Source: Gnomoniopsis sp. IMI 355080 (taxonomy: Eukaryota; Ascomycota; Sordariomycetes; Diaporthales; Gnomoniaceae). Taken from it: 64,000 nt of DNA. Below, in pieces: positions 34,910-47,083 of this stretch (positions are counted from its first letter, which is position 1; each line of letters begins with the position of its first letter). The stretch is taken from positions 1 through 64,000 of the forward strand of contig JAPEVC010000082.1 in the NCBI GenBank assembly GCA_027946555.1, read 5' to 3'. A program made the position numbers and the translations under genes. The notes under the pieces are model-generated. The model made no database searches. It saw nothing but the letters and a program-made list of their open reading frames with translations, and was not told where the DNA came from.

Positions 34910-37900
34910 ATGGTGTCAACGGAGTTCCATGCTGGCCTTTGCATGTCAGCGTCATGAAAGGAATTGTAGCTGTCTGGTAACAAGAGCTGAGGCAGTGCCT
35001 CAACACGCAGAGAAGATAATTGATGCCTTTGCATACGAGCCACCGAGTTCTTTTGGACATGAGCAGTGGATCACTCCTTACTGAGATATTGCCCCCTCTC
35101 AGTTGTGGGTAGTGGGTTAATTGACACCTGGCTTGATGCCCTTGTGCGGCTGCTGAATGTCTGGTTGAGATTGTGCTTTGGTGTTCGCACAATTTTTTGC
35201 CCTTGCTCTTCACTACTGACTGAAACGACTGACTTTGCTCACGTGCAGGTAGGAAGACGAGGTAGAAGGACGACCTTGACCATATGACTTCGACAAAACG
35301 CTATAGCATATGACAGTACCTAAACCTGTTTGACTACCCAGGTACCTGGTCTATGATATCGTCGTAATCTGCCAGGATTCTCACCCACTCAATATCGGCA
35401 CCAGGTGATCTCGAAAAACACGTGAATTTGTTGTTCACTATTTCAGCTGCTGACGTCCTGAGGCTGTCGCATCCCTACAACGGAGAGGAGAGACTCATTG
35501 GCTCAGAATGAATATGATCAGTGCGTAGTCTGGCATCGCGGAAATCTGCATGACAGCCCGACTGGGTCTGACAACGCATTGGGCAAATGAATCTGGACAA
35601 AGTAATGCTATATCATGTCCTGGATGCCTTGCGCGAGCACTTCTCGGGATGTTTCTCCTCTAGTCATGGTTATGCATTTTGTTGTTGTTGTTGTTGTTGT
35701 CAATCTGAGCCTCAAGCCACCAATTCTAACGGCGGCTGTGCTACCTGCAGCAATGGTCTGATGGTCTTCAGCGCGAGCAGCGGCGCATTTACTGCACTGC
35801 TTCTACCCTGTCGCGTTGGGGGGGGGGTGATGTGGAGCATCGCACACCGGTACGGCGCGAAAGATTAAAAAAAAGCACAGTGTCTATGGAGCGATTGTGT
35901 GTCCTCCCTTGCACGCGAAGGCGTGGGGTGTCAGTGTTACACGCACAGAGATGGAGCCGCTGCTACCCCGAGGCGAGCGGGAGTGCGAGTGGCTTGGACA
36001 TAGTCATAATTCTGCCTGCAAGTCTGCCATTACCAAATCGCACACATCTTGCATCCGGTGCTGACACCAGAGTATGCCGAGGGTCTAGTTGACCGGTCGC
36101 TCATGGATTTTGGGCATGTCTCAAACAATGTGCTGACTTCCGTTGCTTCCCCGGATCGCGGTGTCACATTTTCCTTGTGTCATACAGCTGCATTGCTCAA
36201 GTAGCCAAGTCTATCAAGCTGAATACGAATTCAGTACGGCCGGAGCGTGGGGGCGGTCAAGGGCGTGGATGACGTTTTTGGTCAACCGCCAAATGAGTTG
36301 TGCCGCCTGGTTTCGGTGAGAGATGGATTTTCGAAGTTTCCACTGACATTTTCTTTCGCATGAGGCTAGCCTCCAGCTTTTGTCGCAAAGTGACTTTCAA
36401 GGCCGCCCTAGTGTTCCGTCATGATTGCAACCTCGACCATTCCGCAGCGGCTCCAGACATGGTTAGGCAAACCGTCTCGTTGTGCGAATGAGCCACCGGG
36501 CGGACTGCAAGGCGTTCTGGGATTTGCGCCCACATGCGAACCATTGTGGGCACCTTGCATGATAGCGTTATGTGCATACCGGACAGAGTAAACGCCGAGG
36601 GAACTGGTATGTGATATGTATTTAACCAAGATATCTGCCCACGCGAGCCCCGCTAATGCAATAGCTCGAACGACATGTCCCAACTCGCTTACCCAACGAG
36701 GCAACCGCTCATCTGCTAATGTGCACTTCAACCCAAGCAGACTAATGAGTGGCGGTGACTTTTTTTTATTTGCCTGATTTCGTCTTTTTGGTCGGGTGCT
36801 CGGTCACTTCGCCTTCTGCGATCGACTGGGTTATCAATCTTTATCTTAACCAGTCTGTGCCACTCCCTACCATTTACTGGCCGGTATCGACGACCGAGAA
36901 AAGCAAACACAGTGGGCACCTCGTTCCGGAGCCAGCTCATCGGTGACAGACTCGGTGTGCATCTTTCCTGCATGCTTGAATCGTTCTTTCCCTCTTCATC
37001 CCAAGTCTTGGACGCCACAAACAAACATGCATTTGGATCATATGCTCACTGCGTCCGCAATGACACCCGGCGTTCCGGGGCGGTGGTCCATTCAGTCGTC
37101 TATCAGTAATGAGTACCTTTCTTGCACGTTTCCCCCCGAAATCCCCAAACCCCCCTTCTCTGGGAACTTGATGTGGTCACCTATGCGCTCTCCAATATGT
37201 CATTGTCAACCAATGTTGTGAGTTGTCATCTGCAAGGCAAGATGTATACTAGGCCCAACTAAGACCACAGCCTTCCTAGCTGTCATGTTCTTGACAAGTC
37301 TGGCAAGCTCGAGTGGCTTGTTAGCATAGCCCTTATATTCTACAATCTCCTGGCCCTTTGGATTGGCTCTCTTCCTCCTACTCTAAGTCCCGACTCGTCC
37401 CGTGTAACCCTTGGCTGCTATGCACACCGAATTTTGATTCGACGGGAAGCTGCCACAGACATTTGGGTTTCGTCTTTTGTCCTTTCTCTACTTTGCCCAT
37501 GTTGGTTTCATCGCCCATAAACTTGCATATTCGCATCGCATTTCGTCGTGGTTGGCTCTTGAATAAGGCATCATGATATCCTTCTAGATTCTGTCAGTTA
37601 ATCTGCCTGCCCGCAACTTGAGCCTCCTTTCACACGCTATACATGTGGCTGCAAATATTACACTACACCGATAAGTCCATTACCTTGTGACCTGGGAGTG
37701 CAAAAGAGAAACGACTCGCCAACCAAGTGTTCATGCACAAGTTTACGCCTCGATATCCCCAGCACGCAGAGGAAATCCCGCAGAGGCGATGCCTTCAACA
37801 ATGCCACGATCATAATGCGTGAGTGGAAACAAGCATACGGCCTCACCTCGTCTCAAGCATACCAGTATCGTTTGCTTGCCTTGTCACCCAATGCATTATT

Positions 37901-38192
37901 GATTCGGCTATAAGGCCCCTGCATAATCAGATCCATCTGAATTTTGGCAAATTATCACTACTTATGCACCGGTGAGCCCCTTACAAGAAATACTTATCAA
38001 CGGATGAGGTTGCCCTTGTGTGCGGGCCAGCGATTCCAACGACTCTTCGAGCATTGCCCACCTACACAGCAATTTATTCTCTGTGGTCTTCGACACTACG
38101 TCGGATCCGTAAATTGCCCATCGCTTTCATCTGCGCTCAGATTTCTTGACTATTACATCCTTTTTGTCACTGTCCGGTCGCTTTTGTGCAAC
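34910..38192. other. 3.3-kb intergenic region upstream of a zinc-finger gene
   Basis: No gene is supported. It holds a TGT microsatellite at 35680-35700, a G9 run at 35819 and long pyrimidine-rich stretches. From about 37300 on it is probably the promoter and leader of the zinc-finger gene at 38193. The frame upstream of that start is open from 37944 without a better start codon. Confidence 0.45.
35680..35700. repeat. TGT trinucleotide microsatellite (7 copies)
   Basis: Uninterrupted TGT repeat in intergenic sequence. Confidence 0.85.
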
Positions 38193-39309
38193 ATGGGTCA
38201 TCATTCTCACAACAATTCCAAACATACACATTACAATTACAACCACCACTACTCAGTGCCCACATCCTATGGCCACGCTGCCACCTTTACCGTCCACGAC
38301 CTGGGGAGGCAAGGCCACTTTGATACGCAGTCTATGCAACGAAGTGACTCAGTATTTTCAAACACGGACTCTCCTGACTCTGCACTAAATGACAACTTCG
38401 GTGCACCTTACATGTACAGGGATAGCTCGCAGTCGTCCAGCTCTACAGATTATACCTCAGGATACTCCTCTCTTGGGGTGGTGAACCCTGCCATATTATA
38501 CGAGCCAGATAACCACTACTTCCAATCCCGAGTCGACACCTATCAGCTCCAGCCTGCTTCCATTATCGGAAACTCAAGCGGTTCATCTTCAGCAGATTGG
38601 GTGACTCCCAGGACCGAGTACTATTCGTATCAGCTGCCCGTTAACTCTCCAGTCTCTCCAATGTCTCCAGGTTTGCAACAAAATGGGTGAGTGCTCGAGA
38701 CACAGTCTTGAAGCATCTGGACATTTACTTTGTTCAACTGAAGATGACTCGACCAGAACACTGACATCACTTAGCACCCAAGAGACTCAACCTGCCAAGT
38801 TTCCGTGTTTAATTTGTACTCAGTCATTCGCCCGGCAGGCAGACCTCAAACGCCATTACGATCACAAGCATAGCCCGGTGGAGAACCTCAACCATTTCTG
38901 GTGCGACTACAAGCAATGCCTGCGCTCGGAAGGCGGCTACCGCCTCGCACTGGAGCGCATGGGGCAGTCATCCCGGGACAGGGTCTCCGGCATAGGTCCC
39001 TTCACCCGCAAGGACCACTTCAAGGCCCATCTTCGTGAGCAGCACCAGGAGGCTCTCCCTAAGCGCGACCCCAAGAATGATCCCGGCTGGCTGGATGGCA
39101 AGAACATGAAGGAGGAGTGGTGGCGCTGCGTGAAGTGCTTGAAGAGAGTCTGGATTCAAAGGCAACGCGATGAGAGGAGGAACGAGTATACTTGCTGCAA
39201 CTGTGGGACACCTTGTGACCAGGAGGTGCTCAATGCGAGGCAGAGGATGTTTTACTCGGCTCCTACTGCGACTTCGACCATGGTTTCTTCGAGAAAGCAC
39301 AAGCGCTGA
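38193..39309 (+). CDS. C2H2 zinc-finger protein, putative transcription factor
   Basis: Exons 38193-38686 and 38775-39309, with an 88-base intron (GTGAGT to TTAG, phase 2), give 342 residues. The N-terminal half is His/Ser/Tyr/Asn-rich and disordered, with an MGHHSHNNSKHTHYN start typical of activation regions. The C-terminal half has a classical finger, C-x2-C-x12-H-x4-H (FPCLICTQSFARQADLKRH). A second, long-loop finger uses C-x4-C (WCDYKQC) and a distant H-x4-H pair (HLREQH). A C-terminal pair of CxxC knuckles (CVKC and CCNCGTPC) could bind one more zinc. Nuclear DNA binding is inferred; the target genes are unknown. No specific family name is recognised. Confidence 0.85.
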
Positions 39310-40892
39310 AGCGCATCCCGATTTCTGAGTCGACCAAATCTCACCGGAACCTATGCAGAAGCACATTCGACTTGTTGTACGCTGCCTCCTCGTCTCATTG
39401 ACTTTCAGCATCATACCAGGCAACCACAGCTCAGCAAACTTACGTGCCCGACGCTCCCAAGACCTGAGTCACACTAGGGAGTCAGGGAGTCCAGGCCCGT
39501 CCAATCATTCCGGAGCACTCTTGAATTCATGCCAATCCTGCATTTGCGCCTTCTTATTACCCTATTCTTCACTTTCGCACACCGCATCCTTTCCCGGGAA
39601 ACGTACCCGCAAAAGAAAGAGAACGTGGCGGTGGCTGAGACTATGATCTCGATCAGCCTCCCCAATTCCGTCTTATGAGTTGCTTTTTCACAACCCAAAA
39701 TTCCGCGGCTAATTCTCATATCGTACTGTACTTGGGCGATGTATTCCTCCCGATTCGCCCTGTTGGTATTTCTCTTGTCTTACTTTCCATTTGCGACTAT
39801 CCTCAAATAATCTCGTCAAGCTTCCAAGGCTGCGTTCTTAAGGGTCACATTTGTTGGGAAGCGACATAAAAAAAAGAAAATTATTGACTTCTTGCTCTTG
39901 TCTTTCTTTACTATTTGGATTCAATTGATGTCACTGTACCTCACACACAACGGTTTTTACTTCTTGCGGCGTATTTCTTTTTCCTCATTTTGGATACGTT
40001 TACGGCCTAGCTACGTGGCAGATATCAAGACAGGTGCCAAGGCAGGGTGATAAGGCGCACTGGTTACGGGGGGAAAGGATCCGAAGGGGAAGAGGGGGCC
40101 GGGTGTATTACCCGGGGCAAAAGGTCTCTCCTACTGGCGTTACTCGTGCATTGGTCTCAAAAGGTATTTGCATATTCTCTACAACGATAGCCTCGCTTTA
40201 GGGATTGATCTTCGTGGACGATTGATTGGAGGGGAACAGGCTTTCAATACCGAGACGCCACGATAAATAGCATATGATCTTGACCAATTATACTTTGCCT
40301 TCATGGCTACATTCGGTGGAGCGGCTGCCACTTCGCACGCAATTGGCATCAAATGACTACCTACCTGTGCAATCATTTACGGGAAGGAGAGTTGGAGTTG
40401 CTATTTAGCATATAGCTAAACTACAGAGCCATTGTGGTCCGTCTAATTGTCTCTGTAGTTTTGATCTTCAATAGGGAACGGAACGCATATCAATTTAAGA
40501 TGACCTCCGACTTGTCCACGTTCCCACCATGATTTGTAATAGAATGCAGTGAGACCTCACCACGCAGACATCACTTCAAGGACAATCACAATGTTAGGCT
40601 GGTGATGTGCTGCAGGGATGTAAGAGGGGAAAGTAAAGACCGGGGCACTTCTTTCCACAAGTCTATCTGCCGCCGTTGCAACGGAGGTTTACTCTCATCA
40701 TACTGTATCGCGGGGAACATAGACGTCATTGCTTGTGTATGTTATAATGAGTTGAACAGGATAGGTCTATATATTGCACTATGCCAAAGTTGAACCCTTT
40801 CATAGAGAGAGCAGTTCTCTGTTTAGCAAAGCACAATTCTTGACTTTCTGGAACGTATCCTGGCCGTGGACCTGGCTTAAAAGCAACCCATC
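39310..40892. other. Intergenic region
   Basis: 3' flank of the zinc-finger gene and upstream region of the yellow/MRJP-like gene. Only short frames without support are present. Confidence 0.45.
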
Positions 40893-42020
40893 ATGCGCTT
40901 CCACTCTATCCTCCACTTTGGGTCTCTCCCTCTCGGTCTCGCAGCCACCGATCCCCGCGTTCAGGTTGCCCTCACTCTCGATACGCCCTGCAATGGCGTC
41001 TCCACAACTCCAGACGGCCGACTGTTTGTACTCTACGCACGCGTGGACGGGACCCAGGCGCAAGGTCTTCCAGAAGTAGTAGAGTGGATCAACGGCACCG
41101 GCGTCCCATACCCAAACGCCCAATGGAATTCCTACGCCGGGCCCTCGTCCGACCCAGCGACGACACTGATCAGGGTCAACTCCCAGCGCATTGGCCCGGA
41201 CGGGAATCTGTGGTTAGTGGATACGGGCTCGCCCGGGTTCGGCGACCCAGTGATTCTGCCCGAGGGACCCAAGCTGGTGGTTGTGGATGTGCAGACGAAC
41301 GAAGTGGCGCGGGTATACAGCATGGGGAACGTGACCAAGAGCAGCAGTCTCCTGGATGACATCCGCTTCAACTTGGCGACGGGTAAAGCCTACCTTACGG
41401 ACGCGGGGGCCGTGGGCGCGCTCATCGTGCTCGACCTGGCCACGGGATCGGCGATCCGCGTGCTCGACGGCGACGAGTCGACGACGGGCGCGTTCACGCC
41501 TGCCTCGGGCGAGGGCGTCCTTTTGCGTAACTCGGCCGGCGAGGCGCAGTACATCCGGGCAGACCAGCTCGAGGTGTCTCCGGACGGGGAATATCTGCAC
41601 TGGCAGCCCGCGTCGGGCGGCATGTTCCGGATCGCGACGGCATATCTCGACCAAGCGTTCTACAACTCGTCGCTCGCGACGACGGCCGTCTTGCGCACGT
41701 TTGTGGAGCCGTTTGCGCTGACGCCGAGCACGGGCGGGACGGCGATCGATGCGGAGGGGAGTATCTATGTGAGTGACACGGACCGGCAGGCGATTGAGAA
41801 GGTGTATGCGAATGGAACGCGGACGGCATTTTTGCAGGATGAGAGGTTGCTGTGGGTGGATGCGATGTGGATCGACAGTCTCAACAGGCTTTGGTTGCCG
41901 GCTGCACAGTTGAATCGGGGCAGCCCGTTTAGTGCTGGTGGTGTGAGCAGGATTGTGAAGCCCTTGTTTGTGTATTATGTCGACATTGGAGTGGGACCAT
42001 CTCCAATTGACCATCTATAA
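40893..42020 (+). CDS. Yellow/major royal jelly-like secreted beta-propeller protein
   Basis: Single-exon gene of 375 residues. The start MRFHSILHFGSLPLGLAAT looks like a short signal peptide. The rest shows repeated beta-propeller-like segments: NGVSTTPDGRLFVL, RIGPDGNLWLVDTG, LDDIRFNLATGKAYLTDAG, LEVSPDGEYLHWQPASGG and TAIDAEGSIYVSD. The LDDIRFN/AYLTDAG and YLHWQPASG segments are the ones I associate with the MRJP/yellow family. The family in fungi and bacteria is uncharacterised; it resembles SMP-30/gluconolactonase-type propellers. Third codon positions look strongly GC-rich compared with flanking sequence, notably 41380-41720. Enzymatic activity is unknown. An SMP-30-like lactonase is the main alternative. 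Confidence 0.8.
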   Translation: MRFHSILHFGSLPLGLAATDPRVQVALTLDTPCNGVSTTPDGRLFVLYARVDGTQAQGLPEVVEWINGTGVPYPNAQWNSYAGPSSDPATTLIRVNSQRIGPDGNLWLVDTGSPGFGDPVILPEGPKLVVVDVQTNEVARVYSMGNVTKSSSLLDDIRFNLATGKAYLTDAGAVGALIVLDLATGSAIRVLDGDESTTGAFTPASGEGVLLRNSAGEAQYIRADQLEVSPDGEYLHWQPASGGMFRIATAYLDQAFYNSSLATTAVLRTFVEPFALTPSTGGTAIDAEGSIYVSDTDRQAIEKVYANGTRTAFLQDERLLWVDAMWIDSLNRLWLPAAQLNRGSPFSAGGVSRIVKPLFVYYVDIGVGPSPIDHL

Positions 42021-42930
42021 TATGGTAGTAGTAATAAGTAGCCCGAGGCACGGTACTATAGTGAATAGCAAAATGATCCTTGTCATTTCCCCGGATTTTA
42101 CCCCCGCCTTTTAGGACCCTGAAAAGGTGGAGATCAGCCGTGTCTCAGCTCTCTCTCTTTAGTACTATGACCCTGCCGTGATGTTGAATGTGAGCGGTCC
42201 TTCAAGACGTTGCGGCTGCTAGTGTGTTTTTGAATCTACACGGGTCCTTCTGTTGAAAAGCGAATCTCTTCTCATTTTATTCGTTTTCTTCAGTATTGCT
42301 CGATGGTATGGTGATAATCAACCGAGGGTGGGCTGTTGTATGCTTCAGGTAAAGCGGTGCGTGTCGAGCCGCATGCGGGCAGCTCCAAACTTGGCCTGTT
42401 TCCTTTTGCCCGCCTGTAACCGCCTGATGAACGTGCCACTAATAAAAGAAAGGTTCTATTCAAACTGTCGCAAATCATCCTCCTTCTGCTTCAAAACCAG
42501 CAAAGTGCGCTATTTTTTCGACCATCGTCAGACTTCCCTCTTTGTCATTGTCAGTTTGTCTTGATTCAGCGGCCGGTACTCGGAGTGCAAGACTCCACCA
42601 TAGCTCTCGACTCAAGCTTCGGCTCCACAAGTTTTGGCGCCGCTCCGGACCGAGTTCCCTCCTACGTTCCTCGCTGCGGTTTGAATTCTCCCACGGGGCT
42701 GATACGAGAAACGAGAGAGGAGCTCTCAAGCTTTGTCTCTTCTTTCCATTCATCCGGCAACAACCAACTCATTTTCCCATCCTGAACCGCTGTGTGTACA
42801 CACAAGCCGAGTCGATCTGCCGTCCTCATCGGGAGATACCGAGGAACTAGACGCCCCCCCTCCCAAAATAAACCCAGAAACCCTCGTTGCCGAACCGCCT
42901 CCGGCCATATTTTTTGCGCCCATCTACATC
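42021..42930. other. Promoter and leader region of NADP-isocitrate dehydrogenase
   Basis: Intergenic stretch between two plus-strand genes. The last 150 bases are a C-rich leader. No other gene is seen. Confidence 0.45.
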
Positions 42931-44473
42931 ATGCACGCCTCTGCAGCCGCGACGTTCCGTCGCACCGCGCTCACCCGCCCTACCTCGGCTCTGCGCTCCG
43001 GCTTCCTCTCCAGCAAATTCGCTGTGTCACAGTCCGCCGCCGCCTCACCAGCATCGCTGCGCGCAGCAGCCTTTGTGCGCACCATGGCCACTGCCAACAA
43101 GATCAAGGTCAAAAACCCCGTCGTCGAGCTAGATGGTGATGAGATGACCCGCATCATCTGGGAGGACATCAAGACCAAGTTTATCCACCCTTACCTGGAC
43201 ATCGACCTGAAGTACTACGATCTGGGCCTGGAGTACCGTGACAAGACCGATGACAAGGTCACTGTGGAAGCCGCCGAGGCAATCCAGAAGTACAGCGTGG
43301 GTGTCAAGTGTGCCACTATCACGCCTGATGAGCAGCGCGTGGAGGAATTCAAGTTGAAGAAGAGTAAGTCTTTTTTGGTTAGACAATCATATCGGGTAGT
43401 TGGGCTTTGCGCAACAGTAAAACTAACGTTTTCTCTTCCATTTGTCCAACAGTGTGGCTTTCCCCCAACGGCACCATTCGTAACATTCTCGGCGGTACCG
43501 TTTTCCGCGAGGCCATCATCATCCCCCGCATCCCGCGCCTGGTCCCCGGCTGGGAGAAGCCCATCATCATTGGTCGCCACGCCTTTGGCGACCAGTACCG
43601 CGCCAAGGATCGCGTGATCTCCGGTCCCGGCAAGCTGTCCATGGTCTTTACGCCCGAGGGTGGCAAGCCCGAGGAGATTGAGGTGTACGACTTCAAGAGC
43701 GGCGGCGTCGCTCAGACGCAGTACAACACCGACGAGAGCATCACCGGGTTCGCGCATGCCAGCTTTAAGCTTGCGCTGGACAGGGGCCTGCCGCTGTATA
43801 TGAGCACCAAGAATACCATCCTGAAGAAGTACGATGGTCGCTTCAAGGATATCTTCCAGGAGCTATACGATACCACGTACAAGAAGGACTTTGAGAGCCG
43901 AAAGATCTGGTACGAGCACCGTTTGATCGATGATATGGTGGCTCAGATGATCAAGAGCAAGGGTGGCTACGTCATGGCTCTGAAGAGTACGTGAAATCTT
44001 CTTCTTCTAGAAATCCTCATACCGCGGAACAGACTGACAGATTTTCCCTCCCAGACTACGACGGCGACGTGCAATCCGACATTGTGGCCCAAGGCTTTGG
44101 CTCTCTCGGTCTCATGACCTCCGTCCTTGTCACCCCCGACGGCAAGACCTTTGAGTCCGAGGCCGCCCACGGCACCGTCACGCGTCACTACCGCGAGCAC
44201 CAAAAGGGCAACCCCACCTCCACCAACCCGATCGCCTCCATCTTCGCCTGGACCCGCGGTCTCGCCAAGCGCGGACAGCTCGACGAGACCCCCGAGCTGG
44301 TTGCGTTCGCCGAGAGCCTGGAGCAGGCGTGCATTGACACCGTGGGCGTGGACGGCATCATGACCAAGGACTTGGCGCTGGCGGTCGGCAAGGACCAGGC
44401 CTACGTCACGACGACCGAGTACTTGGATGCTGTGGAGAGGAGGATGAAGAACTTGCTGAAGGAGAAGCTGTAG
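42931..44473 (+). CDS. idp1: NADP-dependent isocitrate dehydrogenase, mitochondrial (IDP)
   Basis: Converts isocitrate and NADP+ to 2-oxoglutarate, CO2 and NADPH. Exons 42931-43363, 43453-43986 and 44055-44473 give 461 residues. Residues 1-51 are Ala/Arg/Ser-rich with no acidic residue, a clear mitochondrial presequence. The mature part starts near MATANKIKVKNPVVELDGDEMTR. Substrate-site segments SPNGTIRN and GRHAFGDQYR are present, as are the metal-binding DYDGD-like NYDGDVQSD and the nucleotide-site EAAHGTVTRHY. The second ATG (43084, Met52) sits in a strong context (CACCATGG) and would make a cytosolic form. The C-terminus is KEKL, close to but not matching a peroxisomal PTS1, because Glu sits at position -3. 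Confidence 0.96.
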
Positions 44474-46460
44474 ACGACCAAAGACAGGGGAATAGGTAGC
44501 GAGAGACACGGGAACGCAATGTATGTATGAGCCCGGTGAATTCATGTCAATTTGGGGTGGTGCGTTTGCTTTTCCTTTATACGCCTTGGGAGCGCACTTT
44601 TCCCATACGTCTGAGTGTCGATTGCTGTTGTCATTTTTAAGGTCTGGCTATCTGTTTTGAAGATGCAGTACATGGCTTTTTTCCACACCCCGCTGTTCGC
44701 ACACTTGCATGCTTTTCTGCTTGAACGCTCTGCATTTACCAGGTAGCGAAGACAAGATGAGGATGAGCCGGGAATGGGTTTCAAGAGGGTCAAGATACAG
44801 CTTACATCCGATGTAGAGAAGACGTCTGTCCATAGATGAGCTGCTTATATCAGACTACAGCAAAGTAAATACACACCAGTCCCAAGTCCCGTGTCCAGAG
44901 TCTTGCCTTCTGCTGTTGCGATGATCTCTCTACAAGGTGAAAGAGAAGCTTGGCTGCGCCAAGTATCAAATGGAGCGGACTCGTGCAAAAATCGTGACAC
45001 ATCCGAATTGCTCGGCTGATTGATACTACTGTATAGCATCGGTCGTTTTGGAGCTTGGCAGAGCTAGGCCCAACGAGCTGCTCTAGTGGACGTGAGACCT
45101 ACCTGGACAGCAAGGCCAGCTCCACTTCACCATTTCAGCTTCTTTGATAAGCATGCGTGAATATGCGCAGGGAGAGCCCACACTGGCTGGGTGGCTACGA
45201 TACAATTGGTATTATCAATGAGGTAGTACAGCGGTCTCGGCTTTGTGATGCCGACGAACGAGCTTGGACACATCAGCGTGTCCACGAAGCATGACGTTGG
45301 AAACCCTCCAAGACAAAACGGGCGCGATTATCCCCTCGAAATAGCTCAAGCATCTCGAGAGATGGGAAACCCGATTTGACAAGAAGAGGTTCGCTAGGTT
45401 CATCGGTCCCTGTTTTTATTTGCCCTTGCAGGTGTTCGCTGGCAATAACATTGGGATTCAATCCAGCCCCCCTGTTATGACTCAGAAGTGGACAGCATCA
45501 TTCGCGGTTGTCCGGGCATGTCGCAAAGGTCCGCAATTGAGTGGTTGAAGAGCGATGGCGTGTGTTTTGGGTGAAGCATGCACTGTGCTTTTATTCCCAC
45601 AACCCGCCGGGCATGACGTGAATCTTTGGAGAGCCTGACGGGGGTGGTGTGTGGGTTGTCGCACGCATGATTTACTTGTATTAGCGCCACCTACTACCCA
45701 ACCCATTGGTTATCCGTTAGTGTCCCTCGATAACGGTCCCGATAGGTAGGGGACTAAAATTGGCTCAAACTCTGCCAATCTGTCCGGGTATTTCGATTTG
45801 GCACGTAGCCGTAGCCCGTACTGGGCCAACGGGAGCAGGTTGACTTGCCCCTATAATCGGCTGCAATTAATGGTAAACAGAAAAAGCAAGAAGGGTCTAA
45901 CAGAGTTCACTGTGTGTCATCCCTTTGGAAAAAACCTAAAACCCGACCCGGCATCAACACACGCTGGCCTGCGACTATCTTCGGTTACATACACCTGGAC
46001 AGTTCAAAGTTACGCTTGTGGACGTAGTGGAAAGTTACTTCTTTGTTTCCAAGACCCAACCAAGACCCCAAAGCTTAGACCCAAGCAGGCCAGGCCAGAC
46101 CAGAGAGAGTCAAGCACTTGCATTCCAAAGGCGGGACCCACAGAAAGAGGGGTGTAGCGGGACTGGGCTAGAGACAGGCTCGGCTGACTTGCGATTTGGC
46201 ATCAAAAAGACGACCTCACCTCTTGACTTTCACACCACTACCACCACCACCACCACCATCACCACCACCACAACCACGTTCACACTCCGATTCATTCCCA
46301 CCAATCTCACACTTGAATTCACATACTCGAAACGGTCCCGTTATTGACGTCCAAGTCGCACATCCGCCAATTCAACTTGATTCTCCATCTCTTCTTCTCC
46401 TTGCGAAGACCACACGCTATCGAACTCGCAACAGGCCCACGGCCAACAAAACCGCCCACC
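44474..46460. other. Intergenic region upstream of the endosulfine gene
   Basis: Two kilobases with no supported gene. The last 250 bases are the pyrimidine-rich endosulfine leader, with an ACC microsatellite at 46231-46277. Confidence 0.45.
46231..46277. repeat. ACC-rich microsatellite in endosulfine leader
   Basis: Imperfect ACC repeats, interrupted by ATC and ACA, about 185-230 bases upstream of the endosulfine start. Confidence 0.8.
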
Positions 46461-47083
46461 ATGAACCCTCACCAGAAGAACAAGATTGACGTGAGCGTAA
46501 GTTCACTGCCCCAAACTTCTGCGTCTTCAGTTACCATCATCCCATTATATTGACTACGCCTTTCATCCCCCGCATACAAGGCCGCACGACTAACTTCTTC
46601 CCCCCCACCTCCTTACAGACCCTCTCCCCCGAGGAACAACGCCTCTTCCGCCTCTACGGCAAACTCCCCTCGCAAGCCTCCGTCTTTGCCCGCAACAACC
46701 AGCGCAAGTACTTTGACAGCGGCGACTACGCCCTCAACAAAGCCGGCAAGGGCGACGGCGTCGACACGGGTAACGTCGGCAGCATCGTTCCGGACGTTGA
46801 CACCATCCGCCACAACTCCCCCGCTGCCGCCGCCGCCAACAACAATAATGGTGGCAGCCCAGTCAACGGCGGCGGGGTCGGTGGTGTTGTCTCCTCCACC
46901 CCCAGCCTGACCAAGAGCGGGTCCATCTCTGGCCCTAGCAGTGGAATTCCGGTTGGGTCGCCTGCCAAGGAGAGTAGCTTGCAGCGCGAGACGAGTGTTG
47001 AGGAGGCGATGGGGGATGATGATGAGGATAAGGAGAATGTAGCTGGGGAGGGTCAGGGCCAGGGGATCCCCATTCGGACGTGA
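46461..47083 (+). CDS. igo1: Endosulfine/Igo1-type PP2A-B55 inhibitor
   Basis: Small phosphoprotein which, when phosphorylated by Greatwall/Rim15-type kinase, inhibits PP2A-B55 and protects mRNAs on entry to quiescence. Exons 46461-46496 and 46619-47083 give 166 residues. I placed the first donor at GTAAGT (46497), not GTGAGC (46491), because it is the better consensus; both keep frame. The conserved core is LSPEEQRLFRLYGKLPS followed by RKYFDSGDYALNKAG, with the kinase-site serine at residue 46. The C-terminal 110 residues are disordered Gly/Asn/Ser-rich and end acidic. The motif is unmistakable and no alternative is likely. Confidence 0.94.
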
